From: Gracilimonas sediminicola
GTDB taxonomy: Bacteria; Bacteroidota; Rhodothermia; Balneolales; Balneolaceae
Reading direction: 5' to 3'
Assembly (NCBI RefSeq): GCF_024320785.1
Contig: NZ_JANDBC010000001.1
Coordinates: 1,370,001 to 1,434,000, forward strand
Length of the DNA: 64,000 nt
The notes under the pieces were generated by a model. It saw only the letters and a list, made by a program, of their open reading frames with translations, was not told where the DNA came from and did not search any database. Within the stretch, counting starts at the first letter, position 1. Each line of letters starts with the position of its first letter. Position numbers and translations under genes: made by a program. Below, piece by piece: positions 33,632-42,160 of the stretch.

Positions 33632-36600
33632 ATGATTAATAAGTGTTACGCCCTCTTACTTCTTCTCCTTCTTCTTTCTTCTTGTTCGGCCAGCCAAACA
33701 TATATTAACCGGGAAGACGGTGATCCCTTTTCTCTTTCTCCCCCCAACAGTAATGACTTAGTCTATCGGGTATTCCTGATCGGTGACGCCGGCGCTCCCT
33801 CCTTGGATGTTCAGGAACCAAGCCTGAAGTTCCTTCAGCAACAACTTGAAGAATCCGGCGAGCGAAGTGCCGCTATTTTTCTTGGGGATAATATTTACAT
33901 GAATGGACTCCCTGACTCTGCTCATCACCGTCGATCTTTTTATGAGCAGCGATTAATGGAGCAGCTCAAAACCGTTGACAACTTTAAAGGACGTGTGGTT
34001 TTTATACCGGGTAACCACGACTGGGATGATGGTGGACCTGATGGTGTAGAGGCCGTAAAGCGACAAGAACGTTTTGTGGAATCGTACCTGAATCGTGGCA
34101 ATACTTTTTTGCCCGACAATGGCTTCCCAGGACCTGTATCCGTTAAACTGCTGGACGACAATGACGACCCCCGGCTTCGTGAAGACATTCGGCTTATTGT
34201 TTTAGATACGCAGTGGTGGCTTCACAAATACGACAAACCATATGGCGATACCGGAGAGTATGAACTTTTTGATGCCGGCGATATCCTTATCGAACTGGAT
34301 GACATTCTGAAAAAGCAACGAAATGATTATTTGTTGATTGCTGCCCACCATCCTTTAAAAACCAATGGGAATCATGGCGGGTATCTTCCTCCATCCACCC
34401 ACCTGAAACCACCCGTTTTTGGGAGTTTATATGCGTTGTACCGCAGAGTATTTGGCAACCCACAGGATGTTCACCATCATCAATATGCAAAAATGGTGGA
34501 CGCACTGGAAAACTTATTTCACACCTACGAACTGGAGGATTTGATATATGCTTCCGGTCATGCACACAGCCTTCAATATCACCGCGAGGAAGGCACCCGC
34601 ATCAATCATCATTACCTGATCAGCGGTTCCGGCACAAAAGAGAATTATGTAGCCTCCGGGCGGGGAGCTGAGTTTATCCACTCCGGAAACGGATTTTTGA
34701 CTATTCAATATTATGGAGATGGATCTGTCTGGCTGGAAGCGTGGACTCCCCAAGGAGATGGGTCTACCGGAAAATTACTGTATCGAAACCAACTTAAGCC
34801 CCCTTTTGAGGAGGCCTTTCCTGATCAGGATTCCATAGAGGATGTGGCTGACATTGATTACACCGACAGCACAAAAGTGGCTGCTGCCAACCATGATTAT
34901 GATGGCAAGAACAGCCTGTTCGAGTTTTTTATTGGGGCACATAACCGAAAATACTGGTCGGTTGAGCATGAGTTTCCGGTGTTTGACATCACCGAAGTTG
35001 AAGGTGGGTTGACGCCCGTACGAACCGGGGGGAAAGGACAATCTACCACCATTCACCTGGAACGCGAAGACGGCCGGGATTTTGTGCTCCGCTCCGTTGA
35101 CAAAGAGGCCGGCCGGATCTGGGATGAGGAGCTCAAGAAAACCATTGCCCGGGATTTAGCCCAGGATCAGTTTTCCATTATCAATCCCTATTCCGCATTG
35201 CTGATCCCAACACTGGCAGATGCCATCGGCACCTATCATACCAACCCCGCGATCTATTATGTACCGGATGACCCCAAGCTTGGCGTCTATGCTGATGAAA
35301 TAAGCGGGCAACTTGCTCTGTTTGAAGAACGCCCCAACGGCGACATGAGTGATGTTGCCAGCGTTGGGTTTACTGAAGAGGTGCTCAGCAGCACGGAACT
35401 GCTACGAGAACTCGACAATGATATAGATCATCGTGTGGACCAACAAGCTTTTGCCAAAAACCGGCTCTTTGATATGCTGTTGGCCGACTGGGATCGGCAT
35501 GAAGACCAATGGCGATGGGCTTCTTTTGAACCGGAAGACGAGAAAGGCAAGATCTACAAACCCATTCCACGCGACCGGGATATTGCACTGATGAACATGA
35601 CCGGGGTTATCCCTTCTCTGGCTAAAGTTCTGGGGCCTTTTTCCCAGTATCAAAATTTTTCTGACGACTATGGATATCTCAAAGGGCTAAACAACAACTC
35701 GCTGGCTATGACGCGCCGGTTCACAAATCAGCTTACCAAAAAGGAATGGCTGGACATTGCGGAAGACATCAAAAACTCCCTTACGGATGACGTTATAGAG
35801 GAAGCTGTCCGAAACTACCCGGCTCCGGTTTTTGAGAAGTTTGGAGATGAAACCATCCGAACGTTTAAAATCCGCAGAGACAAAATAATTGATGTTGCTG
35901 TCGACTACTATGAACTGATTTCCGGTGTGGTTTCTATACAAGGAAGCAACAAGCGGGAGCTATTTGAGGTGCAGGTGCTTAGCGCTGATGAAGTACAGGT
36001 AAAAGTGTTTAAGCTATCGGGTAAAGGAGAGGTTCGGGAGCAATATTATGAGCGTGTTTTCTCACGAAACGAAACCCATGAACTGCGCCTGTATGGAATG
36101 GGCGATGACGATATTTTCCGATTGAATGGAGAGGGAAAGAATAATACCAAAATCAGGATTATCGGCGGTTCGGGAAATGATGTGTACTCGGATTCAACCT
36201 CCCGTAAAGGCTTGTTCCGCCAGGTTGAAATTTATGATACAAGGAATGGCAACTCCGTATCGAAAGGCTCTAACACAGATGTAAACCTCTACGACAAAGC
36301 CGAAAACATTCATTACAATTACAGCAAGGATTTCCGCTGGAATACCATCCGTGCCAGCCTCTTTTTTGAATACAATAACGATGACGGTTTGTTCCTGGGC
36401 GGCGGGCCGAACATCATTCAAAATGGCTTCAGAAAACAACCGGCGTCTGTTCATTATCCACGGGCCAATTACGCCCCGCTTACCGGAGCTGCAAACGTAC
36501 GCTATAACGGAACCTGGTATGATGTGATCCAAAAGTGGGATGCCAAACTGGAAGGTGAGTTTTTGTTTCCCAAGAGTTATAAGAATTTTTTCGGCTTTGG

Positions 36601-37372
36601 AAATGAAACGACATTGCAAGACCGCTCTTTGAATTATTACCGAGCCCGCCTGTATCAATATACCATTGAACCGGGAATGACCATCCAAAAAAACATCCTG
36701 GAGCTTTATGCCGGCATTAACTTGCGCGGTACCAATGTGGAGAAAGACCCGAACAACATTGTCACCGACCCAACACAGGGAATCCCCCGTGGTGATTTTG
36801 ACGAACAGTGGTTTACCGGCCTGGTAACTTCCCTTCACTTTTCTGATTTAGATAATGGCCTTAATCCAAAACAAGGATATCGACTTATTCTGGATGGGGA
36901 GCTAAATGTGGGAGTTCTGAATACGGACGAAACCTTCAGCCGGCTTCAGTCTGAACTGGAGCTGTACTTCTCACCCCGGCTTGACCCGCAAATTACCCTC
37001 GCCAACAGAGTCGGCTCGGCCCATAACATTGGAGACTTTCCATTTTACGAGGCCAATACCCTTGGAGGCACCACCAACTTAAGAGGATACAACGGGCGTC
37101 GTTTTTCGGGGAGAACCAGCTTTTTCAATAACACCGAGCTACGCGTGGAGCTCTTCGATTTCTACAACTACCTGTTAGGCGGAAAGGTGGGAATCAGTGG
37201 CTTTTTTGATGTGGGCCGCGTTTGGTTTGAGGGAGAGAATTCCGAGCTTTGGCATACCGGCTACGGCGGTGGCGTTTGGTTTAATGTGTTTGAATCTTTT
37301 TTAATCAATTCGAGTATTGGTGTGTCGGAAGAAGGAACCTTGTTTTCAGTGAAAGCAGGATTTTTATTCTGA
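33632..37372 (+). CDS. Giant lipoprotein: metallophosphoesterase, kinase-like middle, outer-membrane barrel
   Basis: A 1246-residue protein. A lipoprotein signal (LLSSC, Cys17) is followed by a calcineurin-like phosphoesterase (about 44-370) with all metal motifs: IGDAG (D51), GDN (84-86), GNHD (126-129), AAHHP and SGHAH. The middle part (about 440-850) contains LLADWDRHEDQW (616-627), with D621-R622-H623, and PIPRDRDIAL (644-653), which resemble the catalytic and metal-binding loops of HipA/Fam20-type kinases. The last ~350 residues are strand-rich and aromatic-ended (FSVKAGFLF), as in the BamA/TamA surface-antigen family, with LGGTTNLRGYNGRRF near the end of the barrel. It would sit in the outer membrane, processing phosphorylated molecules. 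The phosphoesterase and barrel calls are solid; the kinase-like reading is inferred. Confidence 0.88.
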   Translation: MINKCYALLLLLLLLSSCSASQTYINREDGDPFSLSPPNSNDLVYRVFLIGDAGAPSLDVQEPSLKFLQQQLEESGERSAAIFLGDNIYMNGLPDSAHHRRSFYEQRLMEQLKTVDNFKGRVVFIPGNHDWDDGGPDGVEAVKRQERFVESYLNRGNTFLPDNGFPGPVSVKLLDDNDDPRLREDIRLIVLDTQWWLHKYDKPYGDTGEYELFDAGDILIELDDILKKQRNDYLLIAAHHPLKTNGNHGGYLPPSTHLKPPVFGSLYALYRRVFGNPQDVHHHQYAKMVDALENLFHTYELEDLIYASGHAHSLQYHREEGTRINHHYLISGSGTKENYVASGRGAEFIHSGNGFLTIQYYGDGSVWLEAWTPQGDGSTGKLLYRNQLKPPFEEAFPDQDSIEDVADIDYTDSTKVAAANHDYDGKNSLFEFFIGAHNRKYWSVEHEFPVFDITEVEGGLTPVRTGGKGQSTTIHLEREDGRDFVLRSVDKEAGRIWDEELKKTIARDLAQDQFSIINPYSALLIPTLADAIGTYHTNPAIYYVPDDPKLGVYADEISGQLALFEERPNGDMSDVASVGFTEEVLSSTELLRELDNDIDHRVDQQAFAKNRLFDMLLADWDRHEDQWRWASFEPEDEKGKIYKPIPRDRDIALMNMTGVIPSLAKVLGPFSQYQNFSDDYGYLKGLNNNSLAMTRRFTNQLTKKEWLDIAEDIKNSLTDDVIEEAVRNYPAPVFEKFGDETIRTFKIRRDKIIDVAVDYYELISGVVSIQGSNKRELFEVQVLSADEVQVKVFKLSGKGEVREQYYERVFSRNETHELRLYGMGDDDIFRLNGEGKNNTKIRIIGGSGNDVYSDSTSRKGLFRQVEIYDTRNGNSVSKGSNTDVNLYDKAENIHYNYSKDFRWNTIRASLFFEYNNDDGLFLGGGPNIIQNGFRKQPASVHYPRANYAPLTGAANVRYNGTWYDVIQKWDAKLEGEFLFPKSYKNFFGFGNETTLQDRSLNYYRARLYQYTIEPGMTIQKNILELYAGINLRGTNVEKDPNNIVTDPTQGIPRGDFDEQWFTGLVTSLHFSDLDNGLNPKQGYRLILDGELNVGVLNTDETFSRLQSELELYFSPRLDPQITLANRVGSAHNIGDFPFYEANTLGGTTNLRGYNGRRFSGRTSFFNNTELRVELFDFYNYLLGGKVGISGFFDVGRVWFEGENSELWHTGYGGGVWFNVFESFLINSSIGVSEEGTLFSVKAGFLF

Positions 37373-37457
37373 TGTTCATATTCTTTAAGGCTTTATTATT
37401 GAGTATATTTATCCAGGTCAAACCTATCTAAAACACCAATTCAGGATGCCATAACAG

Positions 37458-39425
37458 ATGGCCAAAACTAATAACATACGATTGCTCGCTGCCATCATGT
37501 TTGCCGATATTGTCGGTTATTCAAAAATGATGCAAGATAATGAGACGAACGCAAAAGCGCTTAGAGACCGTCAGCGATCTGTAATCGAGAAGTTTTTGCT
37601 GAAGTATCATGGGCAGGTGATGCAGTATTATGGGGATGGCACGCTCATCATGTTTGGCAGTGCGCTGGATGCCGTAAACTGCGCCAAAGAAATTCAGGCA
37701 GAACTGCGAAGCGAACCGACTGTTCCATTACGCATTGGCATTCATATCGGAGATGTGGTGTACGATGATGAGGGCATTTACGGAGACGCTGTAAATGTAG
37801 CCGCGCGCGTTCAGGCGCTTGGAATTACAGGCTCGGTTATGATTTCAGGGAAGGTGTTTGATGAAATCAAAAATCACCCCGGTATTCGCGTAGAGGCTTT
37901 CGGTGAACATGAGCTTAAAAACATCTACATCCCTATAAGCATCTATGCCCTGGCCGATCGCGGCCTTGAAGTCCCCAAACAAAGCTACATCGAAGAACTG
38001 ACCGGAAGTTCTCAAAAGAGCATAGCTGTTTTACCATTTACCAATTTCAGCTCCGAAGCAGATAACGAATACTTTAGCGACGGCATCACCGAGGAGATCA
38101 TCAATACCCTCACAAAAGTAAAAGACCTCCGCGTTGCCTCCCGAACCTCCGTATTCGCCTACAAGAGCGTGACCAAAGACGTCCGCGATATTGGAAAGGA
38201 ATTGAATGTATCTACTCTTCTGGAGGGCAGTGTGCGCAAGGCCGGAAATCGAATCAGAGTTACAGCGCAGCTTATCAATGCTGATGATGGGTTTCATATT
38301 TGGTCCGAAAACTTTGACGGGGAAATGAAGGATATTTTTTCGGTGCAGGATGAAATCGCCCTCAAAATCGTGACCCGATTGGAAGACAGTTTCACTGAAC
38401 AGGAAAAAGACCGGCTCTATGAATCTTCCACCCAAAATGTTGATGCCTATAATTATTATTTACAGGGGCTTTTTTACTGGAACAAGCGGTCTCCGGAAGC
38501 TGTCAAAAAAGCCATTACCTTTTTTGAAAAAGCCATCCATGAATGCAACACCTACACTAACGCCTACTCTTATCTGGCAAATTGCTATACCTACCTCGGA
38601 ACCATTGGACATATGCAAGGCGAAAAAGCGTTTACCAAGGCAGAAAAGAATGCGCTGAAGGCTATTGAGATTAACAATTCCCGGGCCGACTCTTACATTG
38701 CCCTGGGTTTCGTGAACCTGTTTTTTAAGTGGGATTTTTACACCGCCGAATCCAATTTCCGGAAGGCAATTACCATGGAGCCTAACAGCAGCGAAGCACG
38801 ACAAGCTCTTTCATTTTATAATCGGATTGTTGGCCGGTTTGACAGGATGATTCGGCAAGCAGAAGCAGCTGCTAAAATTGACCCCCTTTCGTTGCCGGCA
38901 CTGCTGGAATTAGGCCGATCACATTGGGTAGTTGGCAATTATGAAAAGGCCCTGAACTCGTTCAATGAAGCGCTCGATTTAGATCCTCTTTTCCGCGCTG
39001 CACTGGAAGGAAAAGCGCTGGTTTATATGAGCCAAAAGAAATATGACAAAGCCTTGCGGGCCGCCAAGAAGTACATCGACCTCATCGACTCTAAGTACAA
39101 GGGTGGCTCTCAGCTTGCCTGTATTTACGCTTTAATGGGAGATAAAAAACGGACGGAAGAAAGTATCGAACTCATCAAAAAAAGAGAAAAAGACCAGCCA
39201 AACCAAAACCTGACGCTGGATTATGCCATGGTATATGCTGCTCTTGGCGATAAAGACCGGGCCTTCAAGTACCTGAATAAGGCGTATAAACAGAAACTCG
39301 GCTCGCTCCTTTTAATACAAACGCTGCCCGTCATAAAAAACCTAAAAGGCGATCCGCGGTTTGAAGAGCTGGTTCATAAGATCGGACTTCCTAAAGAATC
39401 AAAAGTGAGCCTCAACGCTCATTAA
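37458..39425 (+). CDS. Class III nucleotide cyclase with TolB-like and TPR domains
   Basis: A 655-residue soluble protein. Residues ~8-170 are a class III cyclase domain: metal aspartates D17 (MFADIVGYS) and D60 (YYGDGTLIMF), and transition-state residues N113 and R117 in DAVNVAARV. The usual substrate-specifying Lys of adenylate cyclases, four residues before the GDG Asp, is Gln here (Q56), and the second specificity position three residues before the next Gly is Gly (G106), not Asp, Thr or Cys. A TolB N-domain-like part (about 188-310, SIAVLPFTNFSSEADNEYFS) and TPR repeats (about 325-640) follow. The product could be a non-purine cyclic nucleotide. The PycTM-family gene lies 45 bp downstream. 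Confidence 0.9.
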   Translation: MAKTNNIRLLAAIMFADIVGYSKMMQDNETNAKALRDRQRSVIEKFLLKYHGQVMQYYGDGTLIMFGSALDAVNCAKEIQAELRSEPTVPLRIGIHIGDVVYDDEGIYGDAVNVAARVQALGITGSVMISGKVFDEIKNHPGIRVEAFGEHELKNIYIPISIYALADRGLEVPKQSYIEELTGSSQKSIAVLPFTNFSSEADNEYFSDGITEEIINTLTKVKDLRVASRTSVFAYKSVTKDVRDIGKELNVSTLLEGSVRKAGNRIRVTAQLINADDGFHIWSENFDGEMKDIFSVQDEIALKIVTRLEDSFTEQEKDRLYESSTQNVDAYNYYLQGLFYWNKRSPEAVKKAITFFEKAIHECNTYTNAYSYLANCYTYLGTIGHMQGEKAFTKAEKNALKAIEINNSRADSYIALGFVNLFFKWDFYTAESNFRKAITMEPNSSEARQALSFYNRIVGRFDRMIRQAEAAAKIDPLSLPALLELGRSHWVVGNYEKALNSFNEALDLDPLFRAALEGKALVYMSQKKYDKALRAAKKYIDLIDSKYKGGSQLACIYALMGDKKRTEESIELIKKREKDQPNQNLTLDYAMVYAALGDKDRAFKYLNKAYKQKLGSLLLIQTLPVIKNLKGDPRFEELVHKIGLPKESKVSLNAH

Positions 39426-39470
39426 TTCATTGCCTTTTCGTATCTTAGCGACTCACAACTCGGGAAAACC

Positions 39471-40070
39471 ATGTCAGACACACAACAAGAAAACCCTCAA
39501 CCGGAAGAGGAAAAGAAAGATCTCGGCTCACGCAAGCGGGGTGTTTCAGATATGTTTCGGACTTCGTACCGCACTCACATTGAGCTGAGTGCCATTGCAG
39601 ATAACAAGTCCAACATCATGATCAGCATCAACGGGATTATTATATCCATTATCCTTGCGTCCATCTCTCCCAAAATTGATTCCAACCCGTGGCTGCTCAT
39701 CCCGACTTCTATTTTACTGGTAACCTGTATGGTTGCCCTGGTGTATTCGGTTTTGGCAGCCCGCCCGAGGGTTAGCAAAGAAGAAGTGTCGCTAGAAGAT
39801 GTGCGTTCAAACCGGTCAAACATTTTGTTTTTCGGAAATTTTAATAAGCTGAACCGCGAAGATTATGTAACCGGCATGGAAGAGCTGATGACGGACAGCG
39901 AACGACTGTATGATACCATGGCCCGTGATTTATATGGATTGGGATCTGTTCTTTCTGAAAAATACCGGCTGATCAGGATTGCCTACAACGTATTTATGGT
40001 TGGGCTGGTGCTATCGGTAAGCAGCTTTATTTTGGTTTACCTGATAATTTCGGGAGGCTCCGGTTTTTAA
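39471..40070 (+). CDS. Pycsar-type effector, DUF5706/PycTM membrane protein
   Basis: A 199-residue protein. The soluble N-terminal part (1-45) has MFRTSYRTHIELSAIADNKS, followed by membrane helices at about 47-65 and 75-97, a cytoplasmic stretch with SNILFFGNF (116-124), and a third helix at 171-193. This is the pattern of the PycTM family (DUF5706), membrane effectors of Pycsar antiphage systems that are activated by cyclic pyrimidine nucleotides and damage the membrane. Many Bacteroidota members carry an added N-terminal HD domain; this one does not. It is downstream of a class III cyclase on the same strand. The family call is strong; the pairing is inferred. The 3' end overlaps a small convergent gene by 4 bp. 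Confidence 0.88.
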   Translation: MSDTQQENPQPEEEKKDLGSRKRGVSDMFRTSYRTHIELSAIADNKSNIMISINGIIISIILASISPKIDSNPWLLIPTSILLVTCMVALVYSVLAARPRVSKEEVSLEDVRSNRSNILFFGNFNKLNREDYVTGMEELMTDSERLYDTMARDLYGLGSVLSEKYRLIRIAYNVFMVGLVLSVSSFILVYLIISGGSGF

Positions 40071-40276
40071 CCTTCCTCTTCTCCATCTATGTTTTTGTAT
40101 GCCTGAGTGATGCGCTGGTTCATCAGGCGACGGTAGTTTTTAAACTCATATTCACTCACCGTAAACTCAGAGCGATACTCCCCGTCAAAACATTCTACTT
40201 TTAGTTTATTGGGCTTGTCCGTCTCCGAGATGGTAACCTGAACATTTCCCAGCCTGTATGAATCTCTTTCTTCCAT
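40067..40276 (-). CDS. Small hypothetical protein
   Basis: A 69-residue polar protein with alternating hydrophobic residues in NVQVTISETDKPNKLKVECF (11-30), suggesting a small beta sheet, and a helical tail (FKNYRRLMNQRITQAYKN). No family recognised. It overlaps the PycTM gene by 4 bp at their 3' ends. The frame is open with acceptable codon use, so it is probably real, but evidence is limited. Confidence 0.55.
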   Translation of the reverse strand: MEERDSYRLGNVQVTISETDKPNKLKVECFDGEYRSEFTVSEYEFKNYRRLMNQRITQAYKNIDGEEEG

Positions 40277-40407
40277 GAATTAGTTTTTTCAGGAAGGTAA
40301 AAAAATCTGCTTTCAGCTGTTGAACTTTAACCGCTTTTAAATTGGTTTCATGCATAACAAATGCCTCAGATTTACTATTTTTCATCTTTAACCAATTTAT
40401 TTCGTTA

Positions 40408-40866
40408 ATGAAGAAGAAAGTTGCCATTACCATCGTGGTTTGTGCGTTCCTTGGGATTTTTATGTACAACTCCCTTTCCAAGGTTCAACCCAATGTAATA
40501 GAAAACGCCCCTGAATGGATTCCGATTAATGAAGCCCAGGAAGTAGCCGCATCTACCGATAAGCTCATTTTTGTGGATGTGTATGAAATCGGCTGCAAAT
40601 ACTGCCGGGCCATGGATCGGGAAGTATTCCCGGACTCTACCGTTCGACAGGTGCTGGATGCCAACTATATCCCCGTTCGTATCGATGGCAACTCCACGGA
40701 ACCTATTCAGTTCAACGGACAGGAAATCCCCTCCAAAAAATTCGCCCAAAGCAAAGGGGCCTATGTATTTCCTACTTCCCTGATACTGGATGCACAGGGA
40801 AACGTTGTCAAGAAAAAAACAGGTTATATGGGCGTAGATGAATTCCGACAGTTCTTATACCAATAA
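40408..40866 (+). CDS. Membrane-anchored thioredoxin-fold protein
   Basis: A 152-residue protein with an N-terminal membrane anchor or signal (about residues 4-22) and a thioredoxin-fold domain with C63-KY-C66 (GCKYCRAMDREVF), as in the DUF255/SoxW-like group (thiol:disulfide interchange proteins). It would act in the periplasm as a reductase or metal-handling thiol protein. PTSLILD (about 123-129) contains the expected cis-Pro loop. I start it at the ATG at 40408; the longer frame from 40342 adds a hydrophobic stretch before the true anchor. It is 23 bp upstream of the sugar dehydrogenase gene, so co-transcription is possible. Confidence 0.85.
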   Translation: MKKKVAITIVVCAFLGIFMYNSLSKVQPNVIENAPEWIPINEAQEVAASTDKLIFVDVYEIGCKYCRAMDREVFPDSTVRQVLDANYIPVRIDGNSTEPIQFNGQEIPSKKFAQSKGAYVFPTSLILDAQGNVVKKKTGYMGVDEFRQFLYQ

Positions 40867-40889
40867 TCAGGATTAACCAAAGACTTATT

Positions 40890-42035
40890 ATGATTTTCAA
40901 AAAACTGACCCAACACTTACTGCCCTTTGTTGCGCTGCTTGTATTTTCTACCGGATGCAACAGCCAAACCAACGACACCAAAACTCCTCCGGCTTCTGAC
41001 CTCAGCGTTGAAGCCCAATTAGTTGTAGAAGGAATCCGTATTGGCTGGGGAATCGGCTTTCTCCCCAATGGAGATATGCTGGTAACCGAGAAAGCTGGAA
41101 CCTTGTACCATATCAGTGAAGGTGAAATTGTTGCTGAAATTACCGAAGGCATTCCTTCTGATCTTGACGTGAACGGACAGGGAGGTTTCCTTGACGTAGA
41201 AACCCATCCGGATTACGAAGAAAACGGTTGGATTTACTTTTCCTATGCTTCCAGCCAAGGAGAAGGCTCAGGCAGTAACACAAAAATTATACGTGCCAAA
41301 CTGGATGGAAGCAGCCTGACTTCCGTTGAAGAAATTTATAAAGGAACTCCCAACTCCCGCCGAGGGCAGCATTACGGAAGCCGCATTGTTTTTGATGAAA
41401 ACGGATACCTGTTTTTCTCCATCGGTGACCGTGGAAATCGCGATGTTTATCCCCAGGACATCAATCGTGACGGCGGTAAGATTTACCGGTTGAATGCCGA
41501 CGGCTCTATTCCGGCTGACAATCCTTTTGTAGGCAAAGATGGCCTTGATGCTATGTACACATACGGCCATAGAAATCCCCAGGGAATGGCTGTTCATCCT
41601 GAAAGCGGACTGGTTTGGTCGCACGAACACGGCCCGCGTGGTGGTGATGAAGTCAACATCATTGAACCGGGTAATAACTACGGATGGCCGGTTATCAGTT
41701 ATGGTATTAATTACGATGGAACCGAGTTTGCCGAAGACACCGCCCGCGAAGGCATGGAGCAGCCCATCACTTATTGGGATCCATCAATTGCACCATCCGG
41801 AATGGCATTCATCACCAGTGATAAATACCCGGGCTGGGAGGGAGATCTTCTGGTCGGTTCTTTGAAATTCGCCTATATCGCCCACTTAGATTTGGATGGC
41901 GATGAAGTTGTAGGGGAACAAAAACTGGTTGAAGGTACCGGAAGAATCCGCGCAGTTGAACAAGGTCCTGACGGCTACATTTATTTTTCTGCAGAAGGCG
42001 ACGGAATTTACCGATTAGTGCCCACTGAAGACTAA
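40890..42035 (+). CDS. PQQ-dependent sugar dehydrogenase-like lipoprotein
   Basis: A 381-residue lipoprotein (VFSTGC lipobox, Cys23) with the six-bladed beta-propeller of the soluble glucose/sorbosone dehydrogenase (YliI/Asd) family. Typical stretches are GGFLDVETHPDYEENGWIYF, RGQHYGSRIVFDENGYLFFS, YTYGHRNPQGMAVHP (H-R-N-P binds near PQQ) and EHGPRGGDEVNII. It probably oxidises aldose sugars in the periplasm and passes electrons to quinone. PQQ dependence is assumed from family; no PQQ synthesis genes are in the window. Ends 27 bp before a terminator. Confidence 0.92.
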   Translation: MIFKKLTQHLLPFVALLVFSTGCNSQTNDTKTPPASDLSVEAQLVVEGIRIGWGIGFLPNGDMLVTEKAGTLYHISEGEIVAEITEGIPSDLDVNGQGGFLDVETHPDYEENGWIYFSYASSQGEGSGSNTKIIRAKLDGSSLTSVEEIYKGTPNSRRGQHYGSRIVFDENGYLFFSIGDRGNRDVYPQDINRDGGKIYRLNADGSIPADNPFVGKDGLDAMYTYGHRNPQGMAVHPESGLVWSHEHGPRGGDEVNIIEPGNNYGWPVISYGINYDGTEFAEDTAREGMEQPITYWDPSIAPSGMAFITSDKYPGWEGDLLVGSLKFAYIAHLDLDGDEVVGEQKLVEGTGRIRAVEQGPDGYIYFSAEGDGIYRLVPTED

Positions 42036-42061
42036 AACTCATCTTCTGATATTGTTTTCTG

Positions 42062-42088
42062 AAAGCCTGATCGTTTGGTCAGGCTTTT
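42062..42088 (+). terminator. Rho-independent terminator
   Basis: AAAGCCTGA (42062-42070) pairs with TCAGGCTTT (42079-42087), 8-base loop, and T-rich sequence follows. It ends the thioredoxin-like/sugar dehydrogenase transcript and lies 73 bp before comEC. Confidence 0.85.
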
Positions 42089-42160
42089 CTATTAGCCACC
42101 CATTTCTCATTTGCGATAAAATTTTTTGTAAGGAATGGGTGATTTATCGCTCTTACTTAC

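Noticed and set aside
36194-36838. 214-codon minus-strand frame
   Set aside because: Antisense to the barrel part of the large lipoprotein gene; no independent support.
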